NCBI RefSeq assembly: GCF_024171895.1 | Contig: NZ_JAMTCQ010000008.1 | Location: forward strand, 992,001 to 1,056,000 | DNA: 64,000 nt | Source of the DNA: Prauserella halophila | GTDB taxonomy: Bacteria > Actinomycetota > Actinomycetes > Mycobacteriales > Pseudonocardiaceae | Reading direction: 5' to 3' | Shown: positions 27,601-35,884 of the stretch, one piece after another | How positions within the stretch are numbered: position 1 is the stretch's first letter | Layout of the letters: each line of letters starts with the position of its first letter | Notes under the pieces: generated by a model | Told to the model about the DNA's origin: nothing | What the model saw: only the letters and a program-made list of their open reading frames with translations | The model's database searches: none | Program-made: the position numbers and the translations under genes

Positions 27601-27876
27601 TACCGGATCGTCGCCGAGCCGCTGGCCCACGAGTCGAACATCGCCAGCAGCCAGGGCGGCGGCCCGATCGGCAACCTCGAGGAGGTCGCCGACGACCCCG
27701 AGGTGCCGAGCTACGTGCGGGGCAACCCCAGCCAGGCGTGGGGCTCGCTGTACGAGGTCAGGCCGTATCTCCAGGGCACGGAACCGACGGTCGAGACGGG
27801 TGAGCGGACCATGTGGGGCTGGCAGTCCCCCGGCCCCGGCCCGCAGCAGCCGGACGGCAACTCCAAGAGCCGCTGA
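24688..27876 (+). CDS. Arabinosyltransferase of the EmbA/EmbB/EmbC family
   Basis: A 1062-residue GT-C membrane glycosyltransferase that builds arabinan chains of arabinogalactan or lipoarabinomannan from decaprenyl-phosphoarabinose. It has one N-terminal span (about residues 33-53), an extracytoplasmic domain to about 210, about a dozen spans (to about 710) with the catalytic ADDGYIL motif in the first loop, and a large C-terminal carbohydrate-binding region. Length and order fit Emb proteins. Mycobacteria carry embC-embA-embB together; here one copy stands alone inside the B12 region. Which paralog it represents cannot be told by eye. Confidence 0.93.
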   Translation: MPPAISTSTDNSGEQPGHSGSSTGSTGPRANTQKKWLATILGLVAAVCAVAYPFLPVVQDTARISWPAGGSTEQVNAPLAGYWAQELTADVPCATARSLDDRAAGTANLLSTIPPERIEDGAGMQLRVNDHTLIAFSRGEQVARQPLPAGDCTISVSSTAEHTSLSVDGTPVYAEDGDVRPRVVGIYSSIETGQDPVDGLAVSITPDTRYQSEPTVLKTVVGGIAVVALLGCLFVVNRLDRGFARRAPRWAPTGWWRLTGRDALVVGMLGVWVFIGPVTADDGYILSMARVAEDAGYLTNYHRWFGVAEAPFGWFYHVYELMAHVSTVAPWIRLPSFLLGVLSWLLISREVMPRLGRAVRSSRAAGWAAATVFLVWWMTYNTGTRPEPVAAVGSLLALCAVERALVTRRLLPVCLGLLAAAFTLAATPTGLIAVAPFLVAAKPLFQLLRQRARDNGWIPVLAPIAGAGLLVLVVVFADQTFATVLEGTRLRTAVGPNLSWFQELNRYELLFTDSADGSATRRFPVLLLLLCTAACLAVLLRRSRINGAALGPSRRLIGTTAVFFLLMALTPTKFTHHFGAFAAVGAAMAGLTALAVSASVLRSRRNQALFVAGLLGVAALALTGPNAYWFVSRLGVPWWNMAPQLFGIKLATVLLAGAALFALYAFVENIRAGRPQAPQPSQHRMLFRGSLAFVMVSGLFVAAEVGSMAKAIHEQRDTYSFGKANAEHVLGSSCGLGDYVMVERDPVSSMLEQLPAGRQRTAPQQETQPGQNRPGELPEPAQANGPVQAGFHTEPLGDGDALAEPPHGFTPESVPMWSSYNESANPTGQLRTHWFGLGERGDADQITLSAYAPGGKATRVGLEFGRPTAQGFEVVGTEELLASGDGDGEWKDLRLSLDRTPDRATAVRVAAHDDDLTEDGWVAVTAPRLPTFTTLTERVGDAPVYIDWPASFVYPCLNPMTIRNGIYEMPEYRIVAEPLAHESNIASSQGGGPIGNLEEVADDPEVPSYVRGNPSQAWGSLYEVRPYLQGTEPTVETGERTMWGWQSPGPGPQQPDGNSKSR

Positions 27877-27900
27877 CGAGAACCGCTGAGCGGCGACCGC

Positions 27901-28440
27901 TCACTCCCGCCAGGTCAGCAGCTCCGAGACCCGGCGCCTGCCCGTCGGCACCGCCGGCGTCCCCGATACGGCGTCGTCGCGCGGCGGGCGGCCCACGGAT
28001 ACCGCGTGTTCGGCGTGCCACGGCCCCTCGACGCCCAGCAGGAGGTCCGCGGCGCGGACGTTGTCCTCGGGGTAGAACGTGGCCAGGCACGAGTCGTAGC
28101 CGAGCGCGGACGCGGCCAGGATGAGCGACTGCGCGACCCTGCCCAGGTCGAAGGGCGTGTCACGGAACCCGTCGTCGCGTGTCAGCAGCACCAGCACCAG
28201 GGGCGCACCCGCGAGATGGCCCGCGTACGCACCGCAACCGGCGAGCTGTCGCCGCACGGTGGCGTCGGTGACCGCGACGAACCGCCACGGCTGCCGGTTC
28301 CGTGCCGAACCGGTGCGCCGCGCGACATCGACCATCTGCTCGACATCCTCGCGCGGCACCGGATCGGCCGTGAACCGACGCCGCGACGGCCTGCCGACGA
28401 GGTCGCGCAGGCCGTCGACGGGGTCTTCGGCACCGGACAT
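27901..28440 (-). CDS. Nitroreductase family protein
   Basis: A 179-residue FMN-dependent nitroreductase-like protein: an early RRRFTADPVPREDVEQ, the FMN/substrate segment SARNRQPWRFVAV and the later FDLGRVAQSLILAASALGYDS. It begins 17 bases after the end of cobIJ and so is probably in the cobG-cobH-cobIJ operon. Position invites the idea of BluB, which makes the lower ligand dimethylbenzimidazole from FMN, but BluB is usually longer and has a different QPW context, so I keep the general name. Confidence 0.75.
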   Translation of the reverse strand: MSGAEDPVDGLRDLVGRPSRRRFTADPVPREDVEQMVDVARRTGSARNRQPWRFVAVTDATVRRQLAGCGAYAGHLAGAPLVLVLLTRDDGFRDTPFDLGRVAQSLILAASALGYDSCLATFYPEDNVRAADLLLGVEGPWHAEHAVSVGRPPRDDAVSGTPAVPTGRRRVSELLTWRE

Positions 28441-28457
28441 CAGTCGTTCCCGAGGGG

Positions 28458-29981
28458 TCAGTCGTAACTACGCGGAGTCCAGACGAGTGGGGTGCCGTCG
28501 GGCTGGGTCCGCACCCGCGTGCGGGACGAGCCGACGATGAGCACGCACCGCATGTCGACCTCGGCCGGATCGAACCCGCCGAGCGTCTCCACCCGCACGG
28601 CCTCCTCGGCACCGCCGATGTCACGGGCGATCACGACGGGGGTGCCGGCGGCCCGATGCCGCAACAGCACGTCGCGCGCGGTCGTCAGCTGCGTGGTGCG
28701 ACTGCGCGAGGCGGGGTTGTACAGCGCCACGACGAGATCCGCCCCGCCTGCGGCGTCGAGGCGGCGTTCGATGACGTCCCACGGCTTGAGCCGGTCGGAC
28801 AGCGAGACCATGGCGAAGTCGTGACCCAGCGGGGCGCCGACCCGGGAGGCGGCCGCGTGCGCCGCGGTCACGCCCGGCAGGACCCGTACCGAGACGTCGG
28901 CGAACTCGGATGCCTCCGCCTGTTCCAGGACCGCCGAGGCCATCGCGAACACGCCGGGGTCACCCGACGACACGACGGCCACCCGCGCGCCGTCTGCGGC
29001 CAGCTGCAACGCGTCGCGGGCGCGGTCGGCCTCCACCCGGTTTCCCGACGCGTGCCGCTCCTGCCCGGCCCGCTGCGGCACCTTCGCCACATAGGGGCCG
29101 TAGCCCACGAGGTGCTCGGCCTCCCGCAGCGCCTCGTCGGCCTCGGGCGTCAGCCACTCCGGGCCTGCGGGTCCGAGACCGACGACCACGACGTCGCCGC
29201 GGGCCGGGTCGTTCCCGGGCGCAGGCGCTTCGTCCGCACCCGCCTTGCGCGAGGCGTACGCGGGGCTCGGCACCACGGCCAGCGAGAAGTACGGCACCGT
29301 CTCGGGATCGACGTCGGTCAGCGGTCCGACCCGCTGCACCTGCCAGCTCGCACGTTCGACGTAGTACGCCTCGTCGAGCCGGCCCGCCTCCTCGAGCGCC
29401 TCGTGCACCGCACCGAACGTCCGACCGAGCTTGAGCACCGCGGCGGCCTCGGTGTCGGCGAGCCTGCGGGCGAGCTCCGGGGCCGGCAGGGTGCCCGGCA
29501 GCAGCGTGAGTACCTCGTCCCGCTGCACCAGCGGACGACCGAGCTCGGCGGACGCGCCGCTGACGGACGTCACGCCCGGCACGACGCGGGCCTCGTAGCG
29601 GTCGGCGAGGCGTTCGTGCATGTACATGTACGAGCCGTAGAAGAACGGGTCGCCCTCGCACAGGAGCACCACGTTGCGGCCCTCGTCGAGGTGCTCGGCC
29701 AGGCGCTTCGCGGCCAGCTCGTAGAACTCGGCGATCGCGCCCTCGTACCCGCCGGGATGGTTCGTGGTCTCCGTCGTGACCGGATACATGAGGCGCTCTT
29801 CGAGCTGCCCGTCACGCAGGTACGGCTCGGCGACCGAGCGCGCGATGCTGCGGCCGTGCCGCGCGCAGTGGTAGGCGATGACGTCGGCCTCGGAGATCAG
29901 CCGCGCGGCCTTGACCGTCACGAGTTCGGGATCGCCGGGGCCGAGGCCCACGCCGTGCAGCACACCGGTCCCGGAGCTCAC
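28458..29981 (-). CDS. cobIJ: Fused precorrin-2 C20-methyltransferase / precorrin-3B C17-methyltransferase
   Basis: Two tetrapyrrole methylases in one 507-residue chain. The CobI half (about 1-245) starts LHGVGLGPGDPELVTVKAA and has CEGDPFFYGSYMYMHERL. The CobJ half (about 255-507) starts VVVGLGPAGPEWLTPEA and has VVSSGDPGVFAMASAVLE and VALYNPASRSR. CobI adds the C20 methyl that is later lost; CobJ drives ring contraction after CobG. Such fusions are common in actinobacteria. GTG 29981 overlaps the cobH stop (GTGA). Confidence 0.96.
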   Translation of the reverse strand: MSSGTGVLHGVGLGPGDPELVTVKAARLISEADVIAYHCARHGRSIARSVAEPYLRDGQLEERLMYPVTTETTNHPGGYEGAIAEFYELAAKRLAEHLDEGRNVVLLCEGDPFFYGSYMYMHERLADRYEARVVPGVTSVSGASAELGRPLVQRDEVLTLLPGTLPAPELARRLADTEAAAVLKLGRTFGAVHEALEEAGRLDEAYYVERASWQVQRVGPLTDVDPETVPYFSLAVVPSPAYASRKAGADEAPAPGNDPARGDVVVVGLGPAGPEWLTPEADEALREAEHLVGYGPYVAKVPQRAGQERHASGNRVEADRARDALQLAADGARVAVVSSGDPGVFAMASAVLEQAEASEFADVSVRVLPGVTAAHAAASRVGAPLGHDFAMVSLSDRLKPWDVIERRLDAAGGADLVVALYNPASRSRTTQLTTARDVLLRHRAAGTPVVIARDIGGAEEAVRVETLGGFDPAEVDMRCVLIVGSSRTRVRTQPDGTPLVWTPRSYD

Positions 29982-30607
29982 AGGATCTCCTCCTTCGTGG
30001 CCAGCGCGTTGACCGCGGCCACGGCCAGCGCGCTGCCGCCACGGCGCCCGCGCACGGCCAGATACGGTGCAGGTGCGCGCATGGTCAGCAGGTCCTTCGA
30101 CTCGACGGCACCCACGAACCCGACCGGGACGCCGATGATCGCGGCGGGCTTACCGACGCCCTCGTTGATCAGCTCGAGCAGGCGGAACAGCGCGGTGGGC
30201 GCGTTGCCGATCGCGACGACCGAGCCGGGCAGCCGGTCCCGCCACAGGTCGAGCGCGGCCGCGGAGCGGGTGTTGTTGAGCTGCTCGGCCAGCCGCGGGA
30301 CGCGGTCGTCGGACAGCGTGCAGACGACCTCGTTGTCGGCGGGCAGGCGGTGGCGCGTGATACCGCTGGCGATCATGTTCGCGTCGCACAGGATCGGGGC
30401 GCCCGCCTCGAGGGCCGCACGGCCCGCGTCCACGAAGTCCAGGCTGTAGGCCAGGTCGTCGACGAGATCGGTCATGCCACACGTGTGGATCATTCGCACC
30501 GCCACGCCTGCGACGTCGTCCGGCAACACGGCGAGATCGGCCTCCTCCCGGATGGTCGCGAACGAATGGCGGTAGATCTCCGCTCCGTCCCGGATGTAGT
30601 CGATCAC
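29978..30607 (-). CDS. cobH: Precorrin-8X methylmutase
   Basis: CobH (CbiC) moves the C11 methyl to C12 to form hydrogenobyrinic acid. The 209 residues start MIDYIRDGAEIYRHSFATIREEADL and include MIHTCGMTDLVDDL (catalytic histidine), ILCDANMIASGITR, IGNAPTALFRLLELI and VGFVGAVESKDLL. GTG 30607 is chosen with GGAAGGA upstream; the longer open frame to 30895 has no conservation. It follows cobG by 55 bases. Confidence 0.96.
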   Translation of the reverse strand: MIDYIRDGAEIYRHSFATIREEADLAVLPDDVAGVAVRMIHTCGMTDLVDDLAYSLDFVDAGRAALEAGAPILCDANMIASGITRHRLPADNEVVCTLSDDRVPRLAEQLNNTRSAAALDLWRDRLPGSVVAIGNAPTALFRLLELINEGVGKPAAIIGVPVGFVGAVESKDLLTMRAPAPYLAVRGRRGGSALAVAAVNALATKEEIL

Positions 30608-30662
30608 TGCTGTCCTTCCCGTGTCGTGCGGTCGGATGGTCTCGCACCCGCAGGCGAGGTCG

Positions 30663-31973
30663 TCACCGGCGCTGCGCGGACAGGGCCTCGGCGACCCGGT
30701 CGAGCCCGACGAACGTACCCCCGACGTGATAGCCGCCCTCCGCGGCGACCACGTCGATGTGAGATCCGCCCGGTCTGCCGCACCGCCGTGAACACCCTGC
30801 GAAGTGGGCGTCGACGCCGTCGGGGGCGAGCGCGAGGGCGTCGGCACGCACGTCGGCGTGGGATTTCGCGCACCGCGGCGCCCCGATGCAGGCACTCACG
30901 CCGAGTAATCGGTCGCCGGGGTCGGCGACGAGATCCGGGGATCCGGCGAGCTGTTCCGGCGACGTGTCGTGCACCACGACGGTCCGCCACGGGGTGACGG
31001 TGAGCACCGTGTCGTCCTCACCTCCTGCGAGCTCGCGGGCGGCCAGCCGGTGCAGTGTGGTGGCTGCCAGCTCCCCGAACCGCGGCGCGGCGACGACGGC
31101 ACCGGTGCCCGGAACCGGCCCGACCCGCACCGGGGAGGCGAACCGCTGCGGCGCGGGGTCCGCGTGCGCGCTCGCGTAGGTCCCCAGTGCCTCGACCACG
31201 GGTGACGGGTCGATCTCGCGGAGCCGCCACGCCGCGCCGCGGACCTCGTCGAACGCCCGCGCGCCCGCGACCATCGCCCCCGCCGCGCGGGATGCCGGTA
31301 CCCGCAGCCCGGTGTCGGCGCCGGCCACGAGCACGGCCCCGGTGCCGGCCGCCGTCGCGCGCCAGCACAGGTCGGCACCGGCCGCGACGTCGCCGCTGCC
31401 GTCGTCGAGGGCGAACAGGAACCGGCCGGGCAAGCCGGTCAGCTCGGGTGCGGCACGCAACCCGGCGTCGAGTTCGCGCACCAGCGGTCGGATGTCGGCG
31501 AGCCTCGCCGGGGGGCCGGAACCCGCCGCCGTCCCGGTGCCTGCGGCGGCGCCGCCGGGCTCGTCCATCCCGGGCTCGTCCATCCCGGGCTCGTCCGCCT
31601 CGGGCCCGCCGGCCGGAGCGAGGCCGGACAGCGGCGAGCCGAGGATGTTGCGGATGCGCTCGTGACCCGGCGACGGCAGCAGCCCCGCCCCGGCCAACCG
31701 GCCGACGAGAGCGTCGACGTCGCGGATCGCGCGCAGCTGCAGATTGGCACGGGAGGTGAGGTGGACCCGACCGTCGCCGAGCTCCTCGGCGCAGATGGCG
31801 ATCGCCCGCGCCTGCGCGGACGACACCCCGCCGCCGGGCAACCGGATGCGGGCGAGCGGACCGTCGGCGGCGTCGTGCGTGGCGAGCACCCCGGGACACG
31901 CGTCCGCGCGGAGCCGGACGGTGCCGGGTCGATCGGTGCCGGGTCGATCAGCACCGGGTCGGGTCGTGGCCAT
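30663..31973 (-). CDS. cobG: Precorrin-3B synthase (monooxygenase)
   Basis: CobG is the oxygen-dependent step of the aerobic B12 route, making the hydroxylactone needed for ring contraction. The 436 residues resemble sulfite/nitrite reductases. An N-terminal ferredoxin-like half holds HLTSRANLQLR, and the C-terminal siroheme/4Fe-4S-type motif is CIGAPRCAKSHADV...HFAGCSRRCGRP. Two short internal repeats stand out: DRPGTDRPGT near the start and three EPGMD-like units (about residues 130-142) from a 15-bp repeat. Its presence marks this as an aerobic-type pathway. Confidence 0.93.
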   Translation of the reverse strand: MATTRPGADRPGTDRPGTVRLRADACPGVLATHDAADGPLARIRLPGGGVSSAQARAIAICAEELGDGRVHLTSRANLQLRAIRDVDALVGRLAGAGLLPSPGHERIRNILGSPLSGLAPAGGPEADEPGMDEPGMDEPGGAAAGTGTAAGSGPPARLADIRPLVRELDAGLRAAPELTGLPGRFLFALDDGSGDVAAGADLCWRATAAGTGAVLVAGADTGLRVPASRAAGAMVAGARAFDEVRGAAWRLREIDPSPVVEALGTYASAHADPAPQRFASPVRVGPVPGTGAVVAAPRFGELAATTLHRLAARELAGGEDDTVLTVTPWRTVVVHDTSPEQLAGSPDLVADPGDRLLGVSACIGAPRCAKSHADVRADALALAPDGVDAHFAGCSRRCGRPGGSHIDVVAAEGGYHVGGTFVGLDRVAEALSAQRR

Positions 31974-32156
31974 GCGCCCACTCTAGGCAGCCTCCCCGGC
32001 GCTCCGGACCCCTCGTGGCTGCCCCGCGAGGCGACCGGCGTGGCACGAAGGGTCCGTTCGCGGCGCCTCCCCCAGGTCAGCGCGCCCCGGAGCAATACGT
32101 CACCTTGACTCCCCTCGCCCACCCCCGGAGAGTTGACGGCCGAGGAGGAACCACCT

Positions 32157-35100
32157 GTGATCTTGCTGCTGTCCACGTCGGACACCGACCTGTTGAGTGC
32201 GCGCTCGAGCGGCGCCGACTACCGTCTTGCCAACCCCGCCCGCCTCGACCTCGAGGAACTGCCCGGACTGCTCGAGGACGTGCCGATCGTCGTCGTGCGC
32301 ATCCTCGGCACCGAGCGCACGTGGGCCGAGGGACTCCGCATCGTGCGCGAGAGCGGCGCACACGTGGTGGTGCTCGGCGGCGAGCAGGCGCCGGACGCGG
32401 AGCTGATGGGACTGTCGACGGTCCCCGTCGGTACCGCGACCCAGGCGCACACCTATCTCGCCCACGGCGGACCGGAGAATCTGGCCCAGCTGCACCGTTT
32501 TCTGTCCGACACCCTGCTGCTCACCGGTGACGGGTTCGAGCCCCCCGCCGAGCAGCCCTCGTGGGGTGTGCTGCCGCGGACCTCGAGCGGTCCCGCCGAC
32601 GGCCCGGTCGTCGCGATCCTCTACTACCGCGCACACCACCTGTCCGGCAACACCGCGTTCGTCCACACTCTCGCCGATCAGGTGGAGGCCGCGGGCGGAC
32701 GGCCGCTGCCGATATACTGCGCCTCGCTGCGCTCGCGCGAGCCGGAGATGATGGCCGAGCTCGAGCACGCCGACGCACTGTTGGTGACCGTGCTGGCTGC
32801 AGGCGGCACCCGCCCGTCCGAGGCGGGTGCGGGCGGCGACGACGAGTCATGGGACGTGGCCGAACTCGCCGCGCTGGACATCCCGACGCTGCAGGCCATG
32901 TGCCTGACCAGCGACCGCGACACCTGGCTCGACAACGACGAGGGCCTCTCGCCCATGGACGCGGGCAACCAGATGGCCGTGCCCGAGTTCGACGGCAGGC
33001 TCATCACCGTGCCGTTCTCGTTCAAGGAGCTCGACGAGGACGGCCTGCCCCACTACGTGCCGGACGCCGAACGGGCCTCCCGGGTCGCCCGCATCGCGCT
33101 CGCGCACGCACACCTGCGTCACACCCCGGCTTCCGACCGCAGGATCGCGCTGATGCTGTCGGCATACCCGACGAAGCACTCCCGCGTCGGCAACGCGGTC
33201 GGGCTGGACACCCCGGCCTCGGCCGTCGAACTGCTCCGCCGGATGCGGTCCCAGGGGTACGACCTGGGACCGGACGCGTTCCCGGGCGTCGATCCGACCG
33301 GTACGGACCAGCCCGACGGCGACGCGCTGATCCACGCGCTGATCGAGGCGGGCGGCCAGGATCCGGAGTGGCTCACCGAGGAGCAACTCGCGGGCAACCC
33401 GATCCGGGTTCCCGCCGCGCGCTACCGGGAGTGGTTCGAACAGCTGCCGCAGCAACTGCGCGACGAGATGATCGAACACTGGGGACCGCCTCCGGGCGAG
33501 CTCTACGTCGACGGCGGCTCCGGCGATGACGACGGCGACATCGTCCTGGCCTCGCTGCAGGCGGGCAACGTCGTGCTGATGATCCAGCCGCCGCGCGGAT
33601 TCGGTGAGAATCCGGTCGCGATCTACCACAACCCGGATCTGCCGCCCAGTCACCACTACCTGGCCACGTACCGGTGGCTGGAGGAGGAATTCGGCGCCGA
33701 CGCCGTGGTGCACCTCGGCAAGCACGGTTCGCTGGAGTGGCTGCCCGGTAAGACGGCCGGGTTGTCGTCGGCGTGCGCACCGGACGCCGTACTCGGCAAT
33801 CTGCCGATGATCTACCCGTTCCTCATCAACGACCCTGGCGAAGGCGCACAGGCCAAGCGCAGGGCCCATGCCACGATCATCGACCACCTCGTGCCGCCGA
33901 TGGCGCGCGCCGAGAGCTACGGCGACATCGCCAAGCTGGAACAGCTGCTCGACGAGCACGCCAACATCTCGGCGATGGACCCGGCGAAGCTGCCCGCGAT
34001 CCGCCAGCAGATCTGGACCCTGATGCAGGCGGCCAAGCTCGACCACGACCTCGGACTCGAGGAGCGTCCGCACGACGCGGAGTTCGACGACATGCTGCTG
34101 CACGTCGACGGCTGGCTGTGCGAGGTCAAGGACGCCCAGATCCGCGACGGGCTGCACATCCTCGGCGAGGCGCCGACGGGTGAGGCCCGCGTCAACCTCG
34201 TGCTGGCGATGCTGCGGGCCAACCAGATGTGGGGCGGAACCCAGGCCGCGGTGCCGGGGCTGCGCAGCGCGCTCGGGCTCACCGGGGACGCACCGAAGTC
34301 CGATGTGGACCGGATCGAGGCCACCGCCCACGAGCTGGTCGAGGCGATGGAGCAGCGCGGCTGGTCGCCGGACGCCGTCGACGAGGTCTGCGCCGACACG
34401 GGCGCCGAGGTACGGGCGGACGTCGCCTCAGTGCTGCGGTTCGCGGCCGAGGAGGTCGTGCCGCGGCTCGCCGGCACGAGCGGCGAGCTGGACGCGATCC
34501 TGCACGCGCTCGACGGCGGATACATCCCGGCGGGCCCGAGCGGATCGCCGCTGCGCGGTCTGGTCAACGTGCTGCCGACGGGCCGCAACTTCTACACGGT
34601 CGACCCGAAGGCGATCCCGAGCAGGCTGGCGTGGGAGACGGGCCAGTCGCTCGCCGACTCGCTGCTGAGCCGGTACCGCTCGGACAACGACGACGAGTAC
34701 CCGCGTTCGGTGGGGCTGTCGGTGTGGGGTACGTCGGCGATGCGCACCTCCGGCGACGACGCCGCCGAAGTGCTCGCACTGCTGGGCGTCCGGCCGGTGT
34801 GGGACGAGGCCTCACGCCGCGTGACGGGGATCGAACCGATTCCGCTCGACGAACTGGGCAGGCCGCGGATCGACGTGACGGTGCGCATCAGCGGATTCTT
34901 CCGCGACGCGTTCCCGCACGTGGTGAATCTGATCGACGACGCGGTCGGCCTCGTGGCGGCACTGGACGAACCGGAGTCGCAGAACTTCGTCCGCGCCCAC
35001 GTGCGTGCGGACGTGTCCGACCACGGCGACGAGCGCCGCGCCACGACCCGGATCTTCGGTTCGAAACCGGGCTCCTACGGTGCGGGGCTGCTGCCGCTGA

Positions 35101-35765
35101 TCGATTCGGGCAACTGGCGTGACGACTCCGACCTGGCGGAGGTCTACGCCGTGTGGGGCGGCTACGCCTACGGCCGCGGCCTCGACGGCGCCGAGGCGCG
35201 CGCGGACATGGAGACCTCGTACCGGCGGATCGCGGTGGCGGCGAAGAACACCGACACCCGCGAACACGACATCGCCGACTCGGACGACTACTTCCAGTAC
35301 CACGGCGGCATGATCGCCGCGGTGCGCGCGCTGACCGGCAGAGCGCCGCGCTCGTACATCGGCGACAGCACCAGCCCGGATGCGGTGCGCACGCGGTCGT
35401 TGTCCGAGGAGACCACGCGGGTGTTCCGGGCCCGTGTCGTCAACCCGCGGTGGCTGGCGGCGATGCGGCGCCACGGCTACAAGGGCGCGTTCGAGCAGGC
35501 CGCGACGGTGGACTACCTGTTCGGCTACGACGCCACGGCCGGGGTGGTCGACGACTGGATGTACGAGAAGCTCACCGAGTCCTACGTGCTCGACAAGGAG
35601 AACCAGGACTTCCTGGCCCAGGCCAACCCGTGGGCGCTGCGGGGCATCATCGAACGCCTGAACGAGGCGGCCGACCGGGGCATGTGGGCCGAGCCCGACC
35701 CGGAACTGATGTCGGCGATGCAGGAGGTCTACCTCCGGATCGAAGGCGACCTGGAAGACAGGTGA
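32157..35765 (+). CDS. cobN: Cobaltochelatase, CobN subunit
   Basis: The large, corrin-binding subunit of the ATP-dependent aerobic cobaltochelatase, 1202 residues, normal length. Recognisable stretches include AILYYRAHHLSGNTAFV, MLSAYPTKHSRVGNAVGLDTP, MIQPPRGFGENPVAIYHNPDLPP, VHLGKHGSLEWLPGK and ILHALDGGYIPAGPSGSP. GTG 32157 is preferred (GGAGG 10 bases upstream); TTG 32133 would add 8 residues. The AAA+/VWA partner is probably chlID at 17516-19636, since no separate cobS/cobT-type chelatase subunits are seen. It is divergent from cobG and convergent with ilvD. Confidence 0.97.
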   Translation: MILLLSTSDTDLLSARSSGADYRLANPARLDLEELPGLLEDVPIVVVRILGTERTWAEGLRIVRESGAHVVVLGGEQAPDAELMGLSTVPVGTATQAHTYLAHGGPENLAQLHRFLSDTLLLTGDGFEPPAEQPSWGVLPRTSSGPADGPVVAILYYRAHHLSGNTAFVHTLADQVEAAGGRPLPIYCASLRSREPEMMAELEHADALLVTVLAAGGTRPSEAGAGGDDESWDVAELAALDIPTLQAMCLTSDRDTWLDNDEGLSPMDAGNQMAVPEFDGRLITVPFSFKELDEDGLPHYVPDAERASRVARIALAHAHLRHTPASDRRIALMLSAYPTKHSRVGNAVGLDTPASAVELLRRMRSQGYDLGPDAFPGVDPTGTDQPDGDALIHALIEAGGQDPEWLTEEQLAGNPIRVPAARYREWFEQLPQQLRDEMIEHWGPPPGELYVDGGSGDDDGDIVLASLQAGNVVLMIQPPRGFGENPVAIYHNPDLPPSHHYLATYRWLEEEFGADAVVHLGKHGSLEWLPGKTAGLSSACAPDAVLGNLPMIYPFLINDPGEGAQAKRRAHATIIDHLVPPMARAESYGDIAKLEQLLDEHANISAMDPAKLPAIRQQIWTLMQAAKLDHDLGLEERPHDAEFDDMLLHVDGWLCEVKDAQIRDGLHILGEAPTGEARVNLVLAMLRANQMWGGTQAAVPGLRSALGLTGDAPKSDVDRIEATAHELVEAMEQRGWSPDAVDEVCADTGAEVRADVASVLRFAAEEVVPRLAGTSGELDAILHALDGGYIPAGPSGSPLRGLVNVLPTGRNFYTVDPKAIPSRLAWETGQSLADSLLSRYRSDNDDEYPRSVGLSVWGTSAMRTSGDDAAEVLALLGVRPVWDEASRRVTGIEPIPLDELGRPRIDVTVRISGFFRDAFPHVVNLIDDAVGLVAALDEPESQNFVRAHVRADVSDHGDERRATTRIFGSKPGSYGAGLLPLIDSGNWRDDSDLAEVYAVWGGYAYGRGLDGAEARADMETSYRRIAVAAKNTDTREHDIADSDDYFQYHGGMIAAVRALTGRAPRSYIGDSTSPDAVRTRSLSEETTRVFRARVVNPRWLAAMRRHGYKGAFEQAATVDYLFGYDATAGVVDDWMYEKLTESYVLDKENQDFLAQANPWALRGIIERLNEAADRGMWAEPDPELMSAMQEVYLRIEGDLEDR

Positions 35766-35774
35766 CGTCCTCGC

Positions 35775-35815
35775 CCGTGGGTGCATGACGGGCCGGGCCC
35801 GTCATGCACCCACGG
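35775..35815. terminator. Near-perfect palindrome between cobN and ilvD
   Basis: CCGTGGGTGCATGACGGGCC pairs with the following 20-21 bases (to 35815) with almost no loop, directly after the cobN stop. The convergent ilvD ends at 35885. It fits a bidirectional terminator. Confidence 0.85.
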
Positions 35816-35877
35816 CTCACACCTCACGGCTCACACCTCACGGTGTGCTCACACCTCGCGGTGCTCACCCTCACGGT
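35816..35877. repeat. 14-bp tandem repeats in the cobN-ilvD spacer
   Basis: CTCACACCTCACGG appears twice in a row, followed by two decayed copies (CTCACACCTCGCGG and CTCACCCTCACGG). Confidence 0.75.
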
Positions 35878-35884
35878 GCCCAGC

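Noticed and set aside
27901-28440. BluB, dimethylbenzimidazole synthase
   Set aside because: Position fits, but length and the residues around QPWRF fit generic nitroreductases better; kept as nitroreductase family.
31974-32156. A third cobalamin riboswitch between cobG and cobN
   Set aside because: No CCGGT...GCCACTG core on either strand in this spacer.
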